64,000 nt of DNA from Belliella kenyensis (GCF_022549675.1 NZ_JAKZGR010000002.1:62001-126000), one strand, 5' to 3'. Positions 9,183-17,814 are shown, counted from the stretch's first letter. A program made the numbers and translations. Notes: generated from the sequence alone by a model not told the origin.

Positions 9183-9632
9183 ATGAGGATAGAAGATGAG
9201 ATCAAGCAAAAAGCTTTCAAAGACCCTTATAATAAAGTAGTGGTAAACTTACTTTATACCCACAGTTACTTCGTTACCAAGCAAAGTGCCTTGTTCAAGC
9301 CGTATGGTCTTTCCCCAGAACAATACAATGTGATGCGAATACTTAGGGGTCAGCAGGGGAAACCAATTACAGTCTCTTCGATTCAAGATAGGATGCTAAA
9401 TAAGATGTCGAATGCTTCCAGACTGGTTGAAAAACTTAAGCAAAAGGGCTATGTGGTCAGGGAGGAGTGCCCTTCTGATAGACGTCAAGTGGATATAGTT
9501 ATCACAGAGAGTGGGCTTGATATTTTGAATCAACTGGAAGAATCTGTGTATGCTTTCAATAAAACTGTCGTTAACCTGTCTGAAGAAGAAACAATTCAAC
9601 TTAATGAATTGTTAGACAAATTCAGAGGCTAA
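9183..9632 (+). CDS. MarR-family transcriptional regulator
   Basis: DNA-binding dimeric regulator of 149 aa, standard length for MarR proteins. The winged helix is visible at about residues 40-105: SPEQYNVMRILRGQQG, then ISSI-type recognition region with MLNKMSNASRLVEKL, and the wing with EECPSDRRQVDIVIT. Terminal helices form the dimer interface. It precedes YceI, a ring-cleaving-type dioxygenase and an esterase, the same gene content that MhqR/YodB-type regulators control in Firmicutes in response to quinones and other electrophiles. I infer it represses itself and this cluster through the TGTATATA palindrome. The inducer is unknown. Confidence 0.85.
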   Translation: MRIEDEIKQKAFKDPYNKVVVNLLYTHSYFVTKQSALFKPYGLSPEQYNVMRILRGQQGKPITVSSIQDRMLNKMSNASRLVEKLKQKGYVVREECPSDRRQVDIVITESGLDILNQLEESVYAFNKTVVNLSEEETIQLNELLDKFRG

Positions 9633-9663
9633 GCTTCGGAGGTAAAATATTTAATCTAATAAT

Positions 9664-9674
9664 TGTATATACAT
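9664..9674 (+). promoter_or_regulatory. second MarR-type site before yceI
   Basis: TGTATATACAT repeats exactly the left 11 bp of the operator upstream of the MarR gene and contains the self-complementary TGTATATACA. The second full arm is degenerate. It lies 50 bp before the yceI start, consistent with co-regulation. Confidence 0.55.
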
Positions 9675-9723
9675 AAAATGTAATCACAAATAAATTTCAA
9701 ATCACTCAATAAACAAGAAAATT

Positions 9724-10239
9724 ATGAGCAACTTAACAAAATGGTCTATAGACCCAACACATTCAGAAGTATCCTTTAAAGTGAAGCATTTGGTAATCTC
9801 TACAGTTACTGGTTACTTTAGAAAATTTGAAGGAGGAGCAGAGTCTTCTTCAGATGATTTTGAGGGAGCAAAAGTTAACTTTACTGCCGATATCGATAGT
9901 ATAGATACTAATCAGGCAGATAGAGATGGTCACTTAAAGTCGGATGACTTCTTCAACGCTGAGGCTTATCCTAAGCTTTCATTTGAAGGTGTGGTAAGCG
10001 GAGGAAAGTTGAAAGGTGACCTAAGCATCAGAGAAGTTACCAAATCAATAGAGCTAGATGTAGACTTTGGAGGAGTAGCAGAAGATCCATATGGAAATAC
10101 AAAAGCGGGATTTGAAATCGAAGGAAAGATTAGCAGAAAGGACTTTAATTTAAAATGGAATGCAGTAACTGAAGCTGGATCGGTTGTTGTTTCTGATTCA
10201 GTTAAGCTTATCCTGAGTGTACAATTGGTGAAGCAATAA
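9724..10239 (+). CDS. YceI family protein
   Basis: Lipocalin-like beta-barrel of 171 aa of the YceI family, whose members bind polyisoprenoid-type lipids and are induced under stress. Family signatures: WSIDPTHSEVSFKVKHL at the N-terminus, FRKFEG, IDTNQADRDGHLKSDDFFNAEAYP in the middle and FDLKWNAV-like NLKWNAVTEAG near the C-terminus. Unlike E. coli YceI it has no signal peptide, so it is probably cytoplasmic. Two genes after the MarR regulator it is followed by a dioxygenase and an esterase; YceI proteins recur in such MarR-controlled clusters. The ligand is unknown, possibly a quinone or its isoprenoid side chain (inference). Confidence 0.87.
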   Translation: MSNLTKWSIDPTHSEVSFKVKHLVISTVTGYFRKFEGGAESSSDDFEGAKVNFTADIDSIDTNQADRDGHLKSDDFFNAEAYPKLSFEGVVSGGKLKGDLSIREVTKSIELDVDFGGVAEDPYGNTKAGFEIEGKISRKDFNLKWNAVTEAGSVVVSDSVKLILSVQLVKQ

Positions 10240-10298
10240 TCTGAATTGGATTTCAAATACTTCAAAAACTCAAACCTAGATATTGAATAGAATACAAT

Positions 10299-10324
10299 AG
10301 GCTGAAGCAATTTTGCTTTGGCCT
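10299..10324 (+). terminator. imperfect hairpin after yceI
   Basis: AGGC-tg-AAGCA / TGCTT-tg-GCCT stem with a 2x2 internal mismatch, followed by TTATTTAG. It could attenuate transcription between yceI and the dioxygenase gene, but the T tract is poor. Confidence 0.35.
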
Positions 10325-10351
10325 TATTTAGAATTATAAATCCCACAAAAT

Positions 10352-11302
10352 ATGACAGCCTTAATCACTGGTATTCATCACATCACTGCGATAGCAGGCA
10401 ATGCTCAAAAAAATGTAGATTTCTACACGGGAGTCTTGGGGCTAAGGTTGGTCAAAAAAACGATCAACTTTGATGCACCTGATGTTTATCATTTCTATTT
10501 TGGAGATACTTTAGGTACGCCTGGGACGGTATTTACCACATTTCCATTCGATGGTGCTCGCAAAGGCTCTAAAGGAACTGGAGAGCTTACCTATACTGCA
10601 TTCTCTATTCCATTAGATGCCATATCTTACTGGAAGGAAAGGTTAGGGCGGTTTGGAGTGCCTACTTCAGATGTGTTGACTAGATTTGGTGAGCAGCTGA
10701 TTAGGTTTGAAGATCATGATGGGATGGGAATAGAGCTGATCGCTACGGATAAAGATGATCGCAAGGGTTGGATTGGAGGACCTGTGCCAGAAGCATATGT
10801 GATAAAGGGATTCTATGGTGCTACGCTGAATTTGAAAGCGAAGGAATTAACTGTGAAATTGTTAACCCAATTTATGGACTACAAATTCATCGCAGACGAA
10901 GATGGGAGATATCGCTATGGTACTGAGGGAAAAGCAGGGGATATCGTCGATATAGTGACAAGTCCATCAGGTAGACAAGGTATTCAAAGTGCTGGATCAG
11001 TTCATCATATAGCTTTCCGAACAGCAAACACTCAAACTCAATTAGAAGTACAAAAGTTACTAATCAACAATGGCTATCAAGTCACTGAGGTGAAGGATAG
11101 GAATTACTTCAAATCCATTTATTTTAGAGAGCCTGGAGGAGTGTTGTTTGAAATAGCCACTGATGAGCCAGGATTCGCTATAGATGAAGATGAAGCACAT
11201 TTGGGTGAATTGCTAAAATTACCAGAATGGGCTGAAACTCATAGGGGACAGATTGCCTCAAATCTTCCAAAAATACATCTAAACACAAGCAAGTATGAGT
11301 GA
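10352..11302 (+). CDS. ring-cleaving dioxygenase (VOC/glyoxalase fold, MhqO-like)
   Basis: Two-domain vicinal-oxygen-chelate protein of 316 aa related to MhqO/MhqA-type extradiol dioxygenases. Putative metal ligands: His in GIHHITAIAG at the start, Glu in GMGIELIA, His in VHHIAFRT of the second domain (about residue 220) and Glu in LFEIATDEPGF (about 270). The length fits the family. In Bacillus such proteins belong to the MhqR regulon and are thought to cleave hydroquinones or their thiol adducts. The 3' end overlaps the esterase gene by 8 nt (ATGAGTGA), so the two are translationally coupled. Activity on a particular substrate is unproven. Confidence 0.85.
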   Translation: MTALITGIHHITAIAGNAQKNVDFYTGVLGLRLVKKTINFDAPDVYHFYFGDTLGTPGTVFTTFPFDGARKGSKGTGELTYTAFSIPLDAISYWKERLGRFGVPTSDVLTRFGEQLIRFEDHDGMGIELIATDKDDRKGWIGGPVPEAYVIKGFYGATLNLKAKELTVKLLTQFMDYKFIADEDGRYRYGTEGKAGDIVDIVTSPSGRQGIQSAGSVHHIAFRTANTQTQLEVQKLLINNGYQVTEVKDRNYFKSIYFREPGGVLFEIATDEPGFAIDEDEAHLGELLKLPEWAETHRGQIASNLPKIHLNTSKYE

Positions 11303-11903
11303 TATGAAAATAGCAGGATTGCCTTTGGGTGAAAGCACAAAAGTGGCTATCATGATCCACGGTAGAGGTGCTTCGGCATCAAGTATCCTGAGTTTGGAGC
11401 GATATCTCAAGTTGAATAATTTTACACTTATTGCTCCTGAAGCGTATGGAAATACTTGGTATCCTTACAGTTTTATGGCTCCAGATCAAAGCAATGAGCC
11501 CTCTTTGAGCCAAGCGCTAGATAAGATTGAAAGTATCGTTCATGATTTTTTGAAGCAAGGATACTCTTCAACTCAGATTTACTTCATTGGGTTTTCCCAA
11601 GGTGCTTGTCTTTCATTAGAGTACGTGGCGAGAAATGCCAAGAAATATGGAGGAATTGTGGCTTTTACAGGAGGTTTGATAGGTGAAAAGCTAGACACTT
11701 CCAAGTACCTGGGCGATTTCGATGGCACACCGATTTTTATCGGTTCAAGTCAACAAGATATGCATGTTCCATTGGATAGGATCTATGCTTCAGTAGAAGT
11801 GTTGGAGAAAATGCATGGAAAAGTAAAAACCTTGATATTTCCAGATCCTGAACATACGATAAGAGAAGAAGAAATCGATTGGGTGAATTCCCATATCTTG
11901 TAA
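11295..11903 (+). CDS. carboxylesterase/phospholipase family hydrolase (MhqD-like)
   Basis: Compact alpha/beta hydrolase of 202 aa in the carboxylesterase 2/phospholipase family. Visible motifs: MIHGRGASA oxyanion region, nucleophile elbow GFSQGA (Ser about residue 101), Asp in SQQDMHVP and His in PEHTIREEE. No signal peptide, so cytoplasmic. It overlaps the preceding dioxygenase gene by 8 nt and completes a MarR-YceI-dioxygenase-esterase set like mhqO/mhqD, where the esterase accompanies detoxification of quinone-like electrophiles. A canonical terminator follows. The true substrate is not known. Confidence 0.84.
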   Translation: MSDMKIAGLPLGESTKVAIMIHGRGASASSILSLERYLKLNNFTLIAPEAYGNTWYPYSFMAPDQSNEPSLSQALDKIESIVHDFLKQGYSSTQIYFIGFSQGACLSLEYVARNAKKYGGIVAFTGGLIGEKLDTSKYLGDFDGTPIFIGSSQQDMHVPLDRIYASVEVLEKMHGKVKTLIFPDPEHTIREEEIDWVNSHIL

Positions 11904-11929
11904 ACTTTATTATAGTTTGTTTCTGATTG

Positions 11930-11960
11930 AAAAGAGCTGGTGGTTTCACTGGCTTTTTTT
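11930..11960 (+). terminator. intrinsic terminator of the MarR/YceI cluster
   Basis: GCTGGTG / CACTGGC stem (with G-T wobbles) extended by A-T pairs, 4-nt loop GTTT, followed by seven T. Ends the operon 27 bp after the esterase stop. Confidence 0.8.
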
Positions 11961-11967
11961 ATACCTA

Positions 11968-12172
11968 AAGTTCTGTTTCCCCTACAGGATTTTTCCCAAG
12001 TTCTGTTTCCTCACACACCTTCAATCCTCCAAGTTCTGTTTCCTCACACACCTTCAATCCTCCAAGTTCTGTGTCCTCACAGAGCTTTAATGCCGAATAC
12101 TCCAATAAGTTTGTGGGGATACAAACCATGGGGAGGGATTTTAATGAAAATAGGCTTGTGAGGACACATGCC
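11968..12172. repeat. hairpin-repeat block, left copy, with 33-bp tandem repeats
   Basis: CCAAGTTCTGTTTCC units begin at 11996, 12029 and 12062, exactly 33 bp apart, with a shorter related unit at 11968. They end in a hairpin AAGTTCTGTG-TCCT-CACAGAGCTT (12064-12087), followed by GTTTGT/ACAAAC (12109-12126) and GGCTTGTG-AGGA-CACATGCC (12153-12172). The same order of elements recurs at 13865-14020 on the other side of the peptide/DUF4221 gene pair. Because 33 is a multiple of three, open frames run through both strands; I treat them as artefacts. Confidence 0.75.
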
Positions 12173-12333
12173 AAGGGACTAATTTCAGTTTCCTCAAGCT
12201 TCTATCAAAAAAACTATAGATTTAATGGGCTAATTTTGTAATTTCATATTATTATTATTGAGGAAATCAAATTTAGTTTGGTTAGGCTTTTGCCCTGTCT
12301 GCATATTGTTAAGGGTATGAAATTATAACTGGT

Positions 12334-12525
12334 ATGCGTAAAGTGTTTCTATTTTCTTTTGGGCTTATGTCCCTAGTAGCTTTTACGACATTTACTTCTC
12401 AACCTACTCAAGCACTTTCTGGTCGTTGTATGTGGAGTGATTTTGAATTGGGTTGTGATCCATCATATGCAGATGGTCACTGTGCGGTACCTGATGGTTG
12501 TACGGATGTTGTTGTCGTTGAATAG
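12334..12525 (+). CDS. small secreted Cys-containing peptide (NVEALA-like)
   Basis: A 63-aa precursor: signal-like N-terminus MRKVFLFSFGLMSLVAFTTF, then a short mature part with four cysteines (GRCMWSDFELGCDP, DGHCAVPDGCTD) and an acidic/hydrophobic tail DVVVVE. Size, export signal and C-terminal cysteines recall the NVEALA family of Bacteroidota peptides, commonly found beside beta-propeller lipoproteins such as DUF4221, as here. The NVEAL motif itself is absent (TQALSGRC instead), so family membership is tentative. A strong hairpin separates it from the DUF4221 gene, so the peptide may be expressed at a higher level than its neighbour. Confidence 0.6.
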   Translation: MRKVFLFSFGLMSLVAFTTFTSQPTQALSGRCMWSDFELGCDPSYADGHCAVPDGCTDVVVVE

Positions 12526-12535
12526 TTTGACTTTT

Positions 12536-12567
12536 CCACCGATCTGTAGTATCTGATCGGTGGTTTT
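12536..12567 (+). terminator. terminator or attenuator between peptide and DUF4221 genes
   Basis: Perfect 9-bp stem CCACCGATC / GATCGGTGG with a 10-nt loop, followed directly by TTTTGATTTTATG. It begins 11 bp after the peptide stop and would terminate part or all of its transcript. Confidence 0.75.
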
Positions 12568-12604
12568 GATTTTATGATTTTTGACTAAAAACTGTTTATA
12601 CAAA

Positions 12605-13756
12605 ATGCCTGAAATTAAATACTTAGGATTATTTATTAGCTTCTTAATATTTCTTTCTTGTGTTTCAAAAAACGTTGACTTTGAAGATATCTTAACTTAT
12701 CGTACTGAATCTATAATAATACCGATTGACCATACGGTAGTACCCAACACTTTATATATGCAATATGTTGATGGAGAATTGTACTGGATGAGCAGAGATA
12801 GAAGAACAGTCCATATATTTGATTTGAAGTCCAAGGAGTTTTGTCTATTATTTAAATATCAGGAAGAGGGGCCAGATGGTTTGGGTAGTCCATTGGGTTT
12901 TTATGTGGTGAATCAAGACTCTCTATATTTCCCAGTACAGCATAGGCTTTCTCTTGTTAATCACAGGGCAGAACTCTTAAGAACTTATGATTTTTCATCA
13001 ACTCAACTTATTGGGCCAATGTCTTCTCGAACAAGGTATTCTCATCAGTTTACGAGACTTAGAGATGGGATTTTAATTGGTTTAAATTCTGGTTTAGTTT
13101 CAAAAAATTTATTGAATAAAAGTTTTTTGGATAGCTATTATCCATTTGTGATTTTTGATTCAGTAAATGAAGAAATTAAAGATTTTCCATTCAGATTTGA
13201 TCAAAAGTTGTTTGATAATGGTGCTAATCTCATAGGGTGTAGCTACTCAGGAGATAAAGATGATTTGTATGTGATTACCCAATACAGTGATTTAATTCAT
13301 CATTATAATGCTAGCACTGAGGAGACTAAGATTATTACTTTAGCATCTAGTTTGGTTAATAACTTTTCTGATACGTATTTCAAATCTGACCCAAGGAATA
13401 ATTCTGCAAGTGAAAATGTTCGGATGATCTATCGAAACTCTTCAAATCTTGGTTTACTTTACGATTCTCATCGAGGCTTGATTTATAGAATGGGTTGGAA
13501 AGGAGAAGAAATCGGGAAGAATTTTAATTTTATGAAGTTTTCGGAGTTTTTGCCCCACTTTGTGGTTGGGGTATATGATGCTGAGACCTTTGAATTACTG
13601 GCTGAGTTTGACCTTCCAAGGAACAAATACCTTGCGCATCATTACTTTGTCAGTGAAGATGGCTTGAATCTTTTCTTGAACCATCCAGATGATCCAGAAG
13701 CCAAGGAAGACGAGATCAATATAGAAGTATTTGATTTTTCTAAATTGAAGCATTGA
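12605..13756 (+). CDS. DUF4221 beta-propeller-like lipoprotein
   Basis: Lipoprotein of 383 aa. The frame is open from a TTG at 12581, but the ATG at 12605 begins a proper signal (LGLFISFLIFLSC) with lipobox LSC, so the Cys about residue 18 would be lipidated. The rest is beta-rich with repeated short strands typical of six-bladed propeller proteins of the DUF4221 type (GELYWMSRDRRTVHIFDL, EEGPDGLG, NQDSLYFPV, ISTEDGLNLFL-like VSEDGLNLFLN). Function unknown; a surface or periplasmic binding role is inferred. It follows an NVEALA-like peptide, a known type of pairing, and the pair is bracketed by matching hairpin-repeat blocks. Confidence 0.72.
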   Translation: MPEIKYLGLFISFLIFLSCVSKNVDFEDILTYRTESIIIPIDHTVVPNTLYMQYVDGELYWMSRDRRTVHIFDLKSKEFCLLFKYQEEGPDGLGSPLGFYVVNQDSLYFPVQHRLSLVNHRAELLRTYDFSSTQLIGPMSSRTRYSHQFTRLRDGILIGLNSGLVSKNLLNKSFLDSYYPFVIFDSVNEEIKDFPFRFDQKLFDNGANLIGCSYSGDKDDLYVITQYSDLIHHYNASTEETKIITLASSLVNNFSDTYFKSDPRNNSASENVRMIYRNSSNLGLLYDSHRGLIYRMGWKGEEIGKNFNFMKFSEFLPHFVVGVYDAETFELLAEFDLPRNKYLAHHYFVSEDGLNLFLNHPDDPEAKEDEINIEVFDFSKLKH

Positions 13757-13864
13757 ATTCATATGAATTAAATCAAATGAACAGATTAAATAAATTATAT
13801 CGACTAGAGTTGGTTCCCTCTTCCCAAGATTTGTAACCTAATAATCTTTTATCAATAATGTTCC

Positions 13865-14020
13865 AAGTTCTACGTACTTACAGAACTTTAATTCCCAATA
13901 TTCCAATAGGTTTGTGGAGACACAAACCACGGGGGAGGAATCATATTATAAATTGGTTTGTGGGGATACAAACCATGGGGAAGGTAATTCATTAAAAATT
14001 GGCTTGTGAAGACACAAGCC
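13865..14020. repeat. hairpin-repeat block, right copy
   Basis: Contains AAGTTCT/AGAACTT (13865-13871 and 13882-13888), GGTTTGTG-GAGA-CACAAACC (13909-13928), GGTTTGT/ACAAACC (13955-13974) and GGCTTGTG-AAGA-CACAAGCC (14001-14020). Linker sequences such as CCAATA before GTTTGTG match the left block at 11968-12172. Stem positions change together (GGTTTGTG/CACAAACC against GGCTTGTG/CACAAGCC), which suggests the folded form is under selection. Confidence 0.75.
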
Positions 14021-14039
14021 AAGTAGTGTTTGAAAATAC

Positions 14040-14069
14040 AAAGGAGATTGGCGTCAGCCAATCTCCTTT
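14040..14069 (-). terminator. intrinsic terminator of the araA transcript
   Basis: Perfect 13-bp stem AAAGGAGATTGGC / GCCAATCTCCTTT with a 4-nt loop, 25 bp beyond the araA stop. T-rich on both sides, so it may act in both directions. Confidence 0.75.
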
Positions 14070-14094
14070 TATTCTTTTCTAGAGTTTTATCAGC

Positions 14095-15594
14095 TTAAAG
14101 ACCTAGCTTATGAAAAGTGTCACTCCATTTGATTTCATTCTGGAGTTGTCTAAGGTTGATATCTTTATCGATAATGATATTTTCTATACCAGCAATTTTT
14201 GCAAAGTCAGTCAAATGCTCCGAAGTCAAGCTTTGGCTAAAGCAGGTATGGTGTGCTCCGCCTGCATAGATCCAGCCTGCACAGCCTGTATTCATGTCAG
14301 GAAGTGGTTTCCACATTACCCTAGCTACAGGAAGTTTCGGCAAAGCATGAGGAACTTCCACAGCTTCTACTTCATTGACTACTAATCTGAATCTATTGCC
14401 CATGTCTACAAGGGATGCATTGAGCGACGCTCCAGCTTTACCATTGAATACCAATCTCACTGGATCTTCTTTTCCACCGATTCCAAGAGGATGAACTTCA
14501 CAAGTTGGTTTTCCACTTGCCAAGACTGGGTCTACTTCTAACATGTGTGCACCAAGTACCATGCTATTGCTTGGGTCAAAATGGTAGGTATAATCTTCCA
14601 TAAATGCATTTCCACCTTCAAGGCCTGTCCCCATTACCTTCATGGCCCTTACCAAAGCGGCTGTCTTCCAGTCACCTTCTCCGGCATAGCCGTATCCTTC
14701 TGCCATCAGTCTTTGGGTAGCAATCCCAGGAAGTTGCTTCATGCCATGCAAGTCCTCGAAGGTGTTGGTGAAGCCTTTGAAGCCACCATCCTTTAAGAAA
14801 TTTCGCATTCCAATTTCGATTTGTGCAGCATCGATAAGTGAAGATCTTTTTGCTCCGTTGGTTTTCAAGTTATCTGCTAAAGTATAACTTGATTCATATT
14901 CCTCTATTAGGGCTTTTACTTCAGCATCAGTAGCCGCATTGATTCGCTCTACCAAGTCACCCACTGCAAAAGTATTGACAGCAAAGCCAAATTTCAATTC
15001 AGCTTCCACTTTGTCCCCTTCGGTCACGGCTACATTTCTCATGTTGTCACCGAATCTTGCAAACTTCGCTCCTTGCCAGTCATTCCATCCTGATGCAGCT
15101 CTTGCCCATGTGTCAATTTGTGACTTTACTTGTGGGGCTTGCCAATGTCCTACGACAACTTTGCGCTCGATCTTCATTCTAGACACGATAAAGCCAAACT
15201 CCCTGTCTCCGTGAGCACTTTGGTTGAGGTTCATGAAATCCATATCGATGCTTTCCCATGGAATGTCTCGATTGAATTGTGTGTGGAGGTGAAGCATGGG
15301 TTTTTGAAGAATTTTCAATCCATTGATCCACATTTTTGCTGGAGAGAAAGTGTGCATCCAAGCAATTACACCAATACAATTTTTGCTCTGATTTGCTTCT
15401 TGGCATACTGCGTAGATCTCTTCCGTGGTCTTTACCGTAGGCTTGAAGATTATACTTACACTGATTTCTTCAGCTTGATTGAGTTCTTTGGCTATGATTT
15501 GAGAGTGTTCAGCAACTTGACGAAGCGTTTCTTCTCCATATAGGTGTTGGCTTCCTGTGAGAAACCAAACCTCATTTTGTTTGAGGTTAGTCAT
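14095..15594 (-). CDS. araA: L-arabinose isomerase
   Basis: Interconverts L-arabinose and L-ribulose in the cytoplasm, the first step of the isomerase pathway. The 499-aa length equals the family norm. N-terminus [13 protein letters not shown] is diagnostic, and the active-site region contains [10 protein letters not shown] and [10 protein letters not shown] plus HHTCFS near the C-terminus, supplying the Glu and His residues that bind Mn2+ and catalyse the reaction. It lies 31 bp downstream of a sodium/sugar symporter gene on the same strand, and araB and araD are in the divergent operon about 10 kb away. A strong terminator follows. Confidence 0.96.
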   Translation of the reverse strand: MTNLKQNEVWFLTGSQHLYGEETLRQVAEHSQIIAKELNQAEEISVSIIFKPTVKTTEEIYAVCQEANQSKNCIGVIAWMHTFSPAKMWINGLKILQKPMLHLHTQFNRDIPWESIDMDFMNLNQSAHGDREFGFIVSRMKIERKVVVGHWQAPQVKSQIDTWARAASGWNDWQGAKFARFGDNMRNVAVTEGDKVEAELKFGFAVNTFAVGDLVERINAATDAEVKALIEEYESSYTLADNLKTNGAKRSSLIDAAQIEIGMRNFLKDGGFKGFTNTFEDLHGMKQLPGIATQRLMAEGYGYAGEGDWKTAALVRAMKVMGTGLEGGNAFMEDYTYHFDPSNSMVLGAHMLEVDPVLASGKPTCEVHPLGIGGKEDPVRLVFNGKAGASLNASLVDMGNRFRLVVNEVEAVEVPHALPKLPVARVMWKPLPDMNTGCAGWIYAGGAHHTCFSQSLTSEHLTDFAKIAGIENIIIDKDINLRQLQNEIKWSDTFHKLGL

Positions 15595-15625
15595 GTTTCT
15601 ATTTTATTTTTATTCATTATTTTAA

Positions 15626-17500
15626 TTACATCCAGAAGAAATAGTAGAGTAATCCTACTATAAGAATGATGCCTGCTGCACCAAGGTTAAAAGGAGTGGC
15701 AGTGTTATAGAGTTCAGGATCTACTGTAAGTGACTTTGGATCTGCCGTTTTCATTTTTACATTAGTATATAGTATTACTCCTAGCATCAGTAGCATTGCT
15801 GACATCATGAAAGCAGACTCTATCCCTATTGACGCCCAAGTATTGAATTGAACGATACCTACTATTGTCATCATTATACCGAGTAGCATGAAGAAATATC
15901 CTGCATTCAAGGTGGTACTTCCTCTTCCATCTGCCTTGTAACCTGGGTTTTGATAGGTTTTTTTCTCTGCAAAACTTATCAAAGAAGCGATAAGTAATAG
16001 GATAATAAATACATATCCCATTCTTAAAATAAATGGCATATCAGGATATATTACTTTGAATACTATGCCAGCTGGTATCGTAGCTATAGCTGTCCATAGG
16101 GCCGCGTTTCCGGTGATTTGCCTCCAGAAGAGTCCCATACAGAAGACAGCAACCACGCCTGGGTAAATATACCCTGTGTACTCTTGGATATATTGGAACA
16201 CTTGGTCTAAAGATGCCAGCTGTGGAGCTACAAGCATGGCTATACCTAAAGCGACAATTGCTACCAATCTTCCAGATCTTACCAATTGATTGTTTGATGC
16301 GTCTGGTTTGAAGTATACCTTATATATATCCATGGTGAATATGGTAGAGGTACTGTTGATCATAGATGCCAAAGAAGACACGATAGCAGCAGCTAATGCG
16401 GCAAAGGCAAGTCCTCTGATTCCGGCTGGTACAAAATTCTTCAAAAGCCATGGATATGCTTCATCGGACTTGTCAATGGTGCCGATTTGCTCGAAAGGTA
16501 CATTTAGCATTGCCGATAGTTCTTCAGGAGTAGATTTGTTGATCAAAACCCATGCGGCAATCCCTGGGATCACAACCAATAGAGGGATAAGAATCTTTAA
16601 ATATCCCGCAAAGATTAGACCTCTCTTAGCGTCTTCAATACTTTTGGCAGCTAGTCCTTTTTGGATTATGTATTGATTGAAGCCCCAATAGCCAATATTG
16701 GTGAGCCACATACCTCCAAGGATTACAGCTATACCGGGTAAGTCCTGAAAAGCATCCTTAAGACCGCCAGTACCATCTGGGATCATAATTTCTCCTTTGG
16801 GAATGATCATCACAAAGTGTTCTCTTGCGCCTTCATACAGGTTAGCCATACCCGCAATCACACCTGAACCTTCACCTACTGCGTCTAGAGCCAAGAAAGT
16901 AGTAACTAATCCTCCTGCAATTAAAACCACTACTTGTACTACATCTGTCCATGCTACAGCCTCTAGGCCTCCATAGATAGAATAGATTCCTGAAAATACA
17001 AGAAGTCCAATGATGCCATATTGTAGAGGAACCCCCATGATTTTTTCTAGGGCTAATGCTCCGAGATAACTTACGGAAGTCAGATTTACAAAGACATATA
17101 CCAACAACCAAAAAACAGCGAAAGCTGTACTTACTCGCTTATCAAATCGAGATTGTAAAAATTGTGGCATGGTATAAATGCCGTTTTTTAAAAAAACTGG
17201 TAGAAAATATTTAGCTACTACGATCAAAGTAATAGCAGCAATCCACTCATAAGCAGCGATTCCAAGACCGATAGCGAAGCCAGATCCTGAAGTGCCAATA
17301 AAATGCTCAGCAGATATGTTGGCTGCAATCAATGAGGCACCTACTGCCCACCAAGTGAGTGATTTGTCTGCTAAAAAATATTCTTGTGCTGTTTTTTGAA
17401 CTCCCTTTTTGGATCGTGAGACCCAAAGTCCAACGGCTACTATGACTACGGCATAGACTGCAAATACAATATAATCCAGGGTAGAAAATCCTGCTTCCAT
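15626..17500 (-). CDS. sodium/sugar symporter (SSS family), probably for L-arabinose
   Basis: Inner-membrane transporter of 624 aa in the solute:sodium symporter family, SGLT-like branch, with about 14-15 hydrophobic helices spread over the whole length. Family signatures: WAVGASLIAANISAEHFIG and GSGFAIGLGIAAYEW near residues 50-80, and FAALAAAIVSSLASMINSTS around 370, which includes the sodium-site Ser/Thr pattern. Substrate assignment to L-arabinose is inferred from its operon with araA and from the neighbouring arabinosidase genes. Upstream, at 17528-17556, is a TTGTCAA/TTGACAA dyad that may be the operator of the divergent-locus regulator. Confidence 0.88.
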   Translation of the reverse strand: MEAGFSTLDYIVFAVYAVVIVAVGLWVSRSKKGVQKTAQEYFLADKSLTWWAVGASLIAANISAEHFIGTSGSGFAIGLGIAAYEWIAAITLIVVAKYFLPVFLKNGIYTMPQFLQSRFDKRVSTAFAVFWLLVYVFVNLTSVSYLGALALEKIMGVPLQYGIIGLLVFSGIYSIYGGLEAVAWTDVVQVVVLIAGGLVTTFLALDAVGEGSGVIAGMANLYEGAREHFVMIIPKGEIMIPDGTGGLKDAFQDLPGIAVILGGMWLTNIGYWGFNQYIIQKGLAAKSIEDAKRGLIFAGYLKILIPLLVVIPGIAAWVLINKSTPEELSAMLNVPFEQIGTIDKSDEAYPWLLKNFVPAGIRGLAFAALAAAIVSSLASMINSTSTIFTMDIYKVYFKPDASNNQLVRSGRLVAIVALGIAMLVAPQLASLDQVFQYIQEYTGYIYPGVVAVFCMGLFWRQITGNAALWTAIATIPAGIVFKVIYPDMPFILRMGYVFIILLLIASLISFAEKKTYQNPGYKADGRGSTTLNAGYFFMLLGIMMTIVGIVQFNTWASIGIESAFMMSAMLLMLGVILYTNVKMKTADPKSLTVDPELYNTATPFNLGAAGIILIVGLLYYFFWM

Positions 17501-17527
17501 AAGGTGTGATGGGTCTAATAGTTTTAA

Positions 17528-17556
17528 TTGTCAATCTTACACATTAATTTTGACAA
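17528..17556 (-). promoter_or_regulatory. candidate operator TTGTCAA-N15-TTGACAA before the symporter gene
   Basis: Perfect 7-bp inverted half-sites located 28-56 bp upstream of the symporter start. The core TGTCAA/TTGACA is also the core of two palindromes before the GH97 gene (23369-23383 and 23410-23424), which suggests a shared regulator; AraR is the natural candidate but unproven. Confidence 0.45.
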
Positions 17557-17697
17557 ATAAAAGTAAATAAGTGTCAGTGAAACACTAAAGAGATTAAAAA
17601 GACTAGGGTCTAGGTGTATGTTATTGATTATAAGATATTAAAAGGTGTTGTGGTTTTGTTGCTTTAGATCTCTTGGTTAAAGTTCTTTTTTAGAAAA

Positions 17698-17715
17698 CCA
17701 TCATAAAAGTGATGG
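17698..17715 (-). terminator. weak hairpin terminator downstream of the Nudix regulator
   Basis: On the minus strand CCATCA and TGATGG form a 6-bp stem followed by TTTTC and an A/T-rich tract, about 100 bp past the regulator stop. The short stem makes it a modest candidate. Confidence 0.4.
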
Positions 17716-17814
17716 GAGTAAAACAATTGTATTCCTCTATTTAGTAAGCAATCGCTTGTTTTGATATGATTAAGGTTCTTGGAGTCATATTTTTGATGCA
17801 AAATATTCATAAGA

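Noticed and set aside
11940-12174. Open frames on both strands encoding repeated 11-residue motifs
   Set aside because: They arise because the tandem repeat unit is 33 bp, a multiple of three; both strands are equally open and no start signal is evident.
12581-12604. TTG start for the DUF4221 gene
   Set aside because: The eight added residues precede a normal lipoprotein signal beginning at the ATG at 12605.
14110-15543. Several plus-strand open frames of 75-137 codons across araA
   Set aside because: They are antisense to a full-length, well-conserved enzyme and show no domain or start features.
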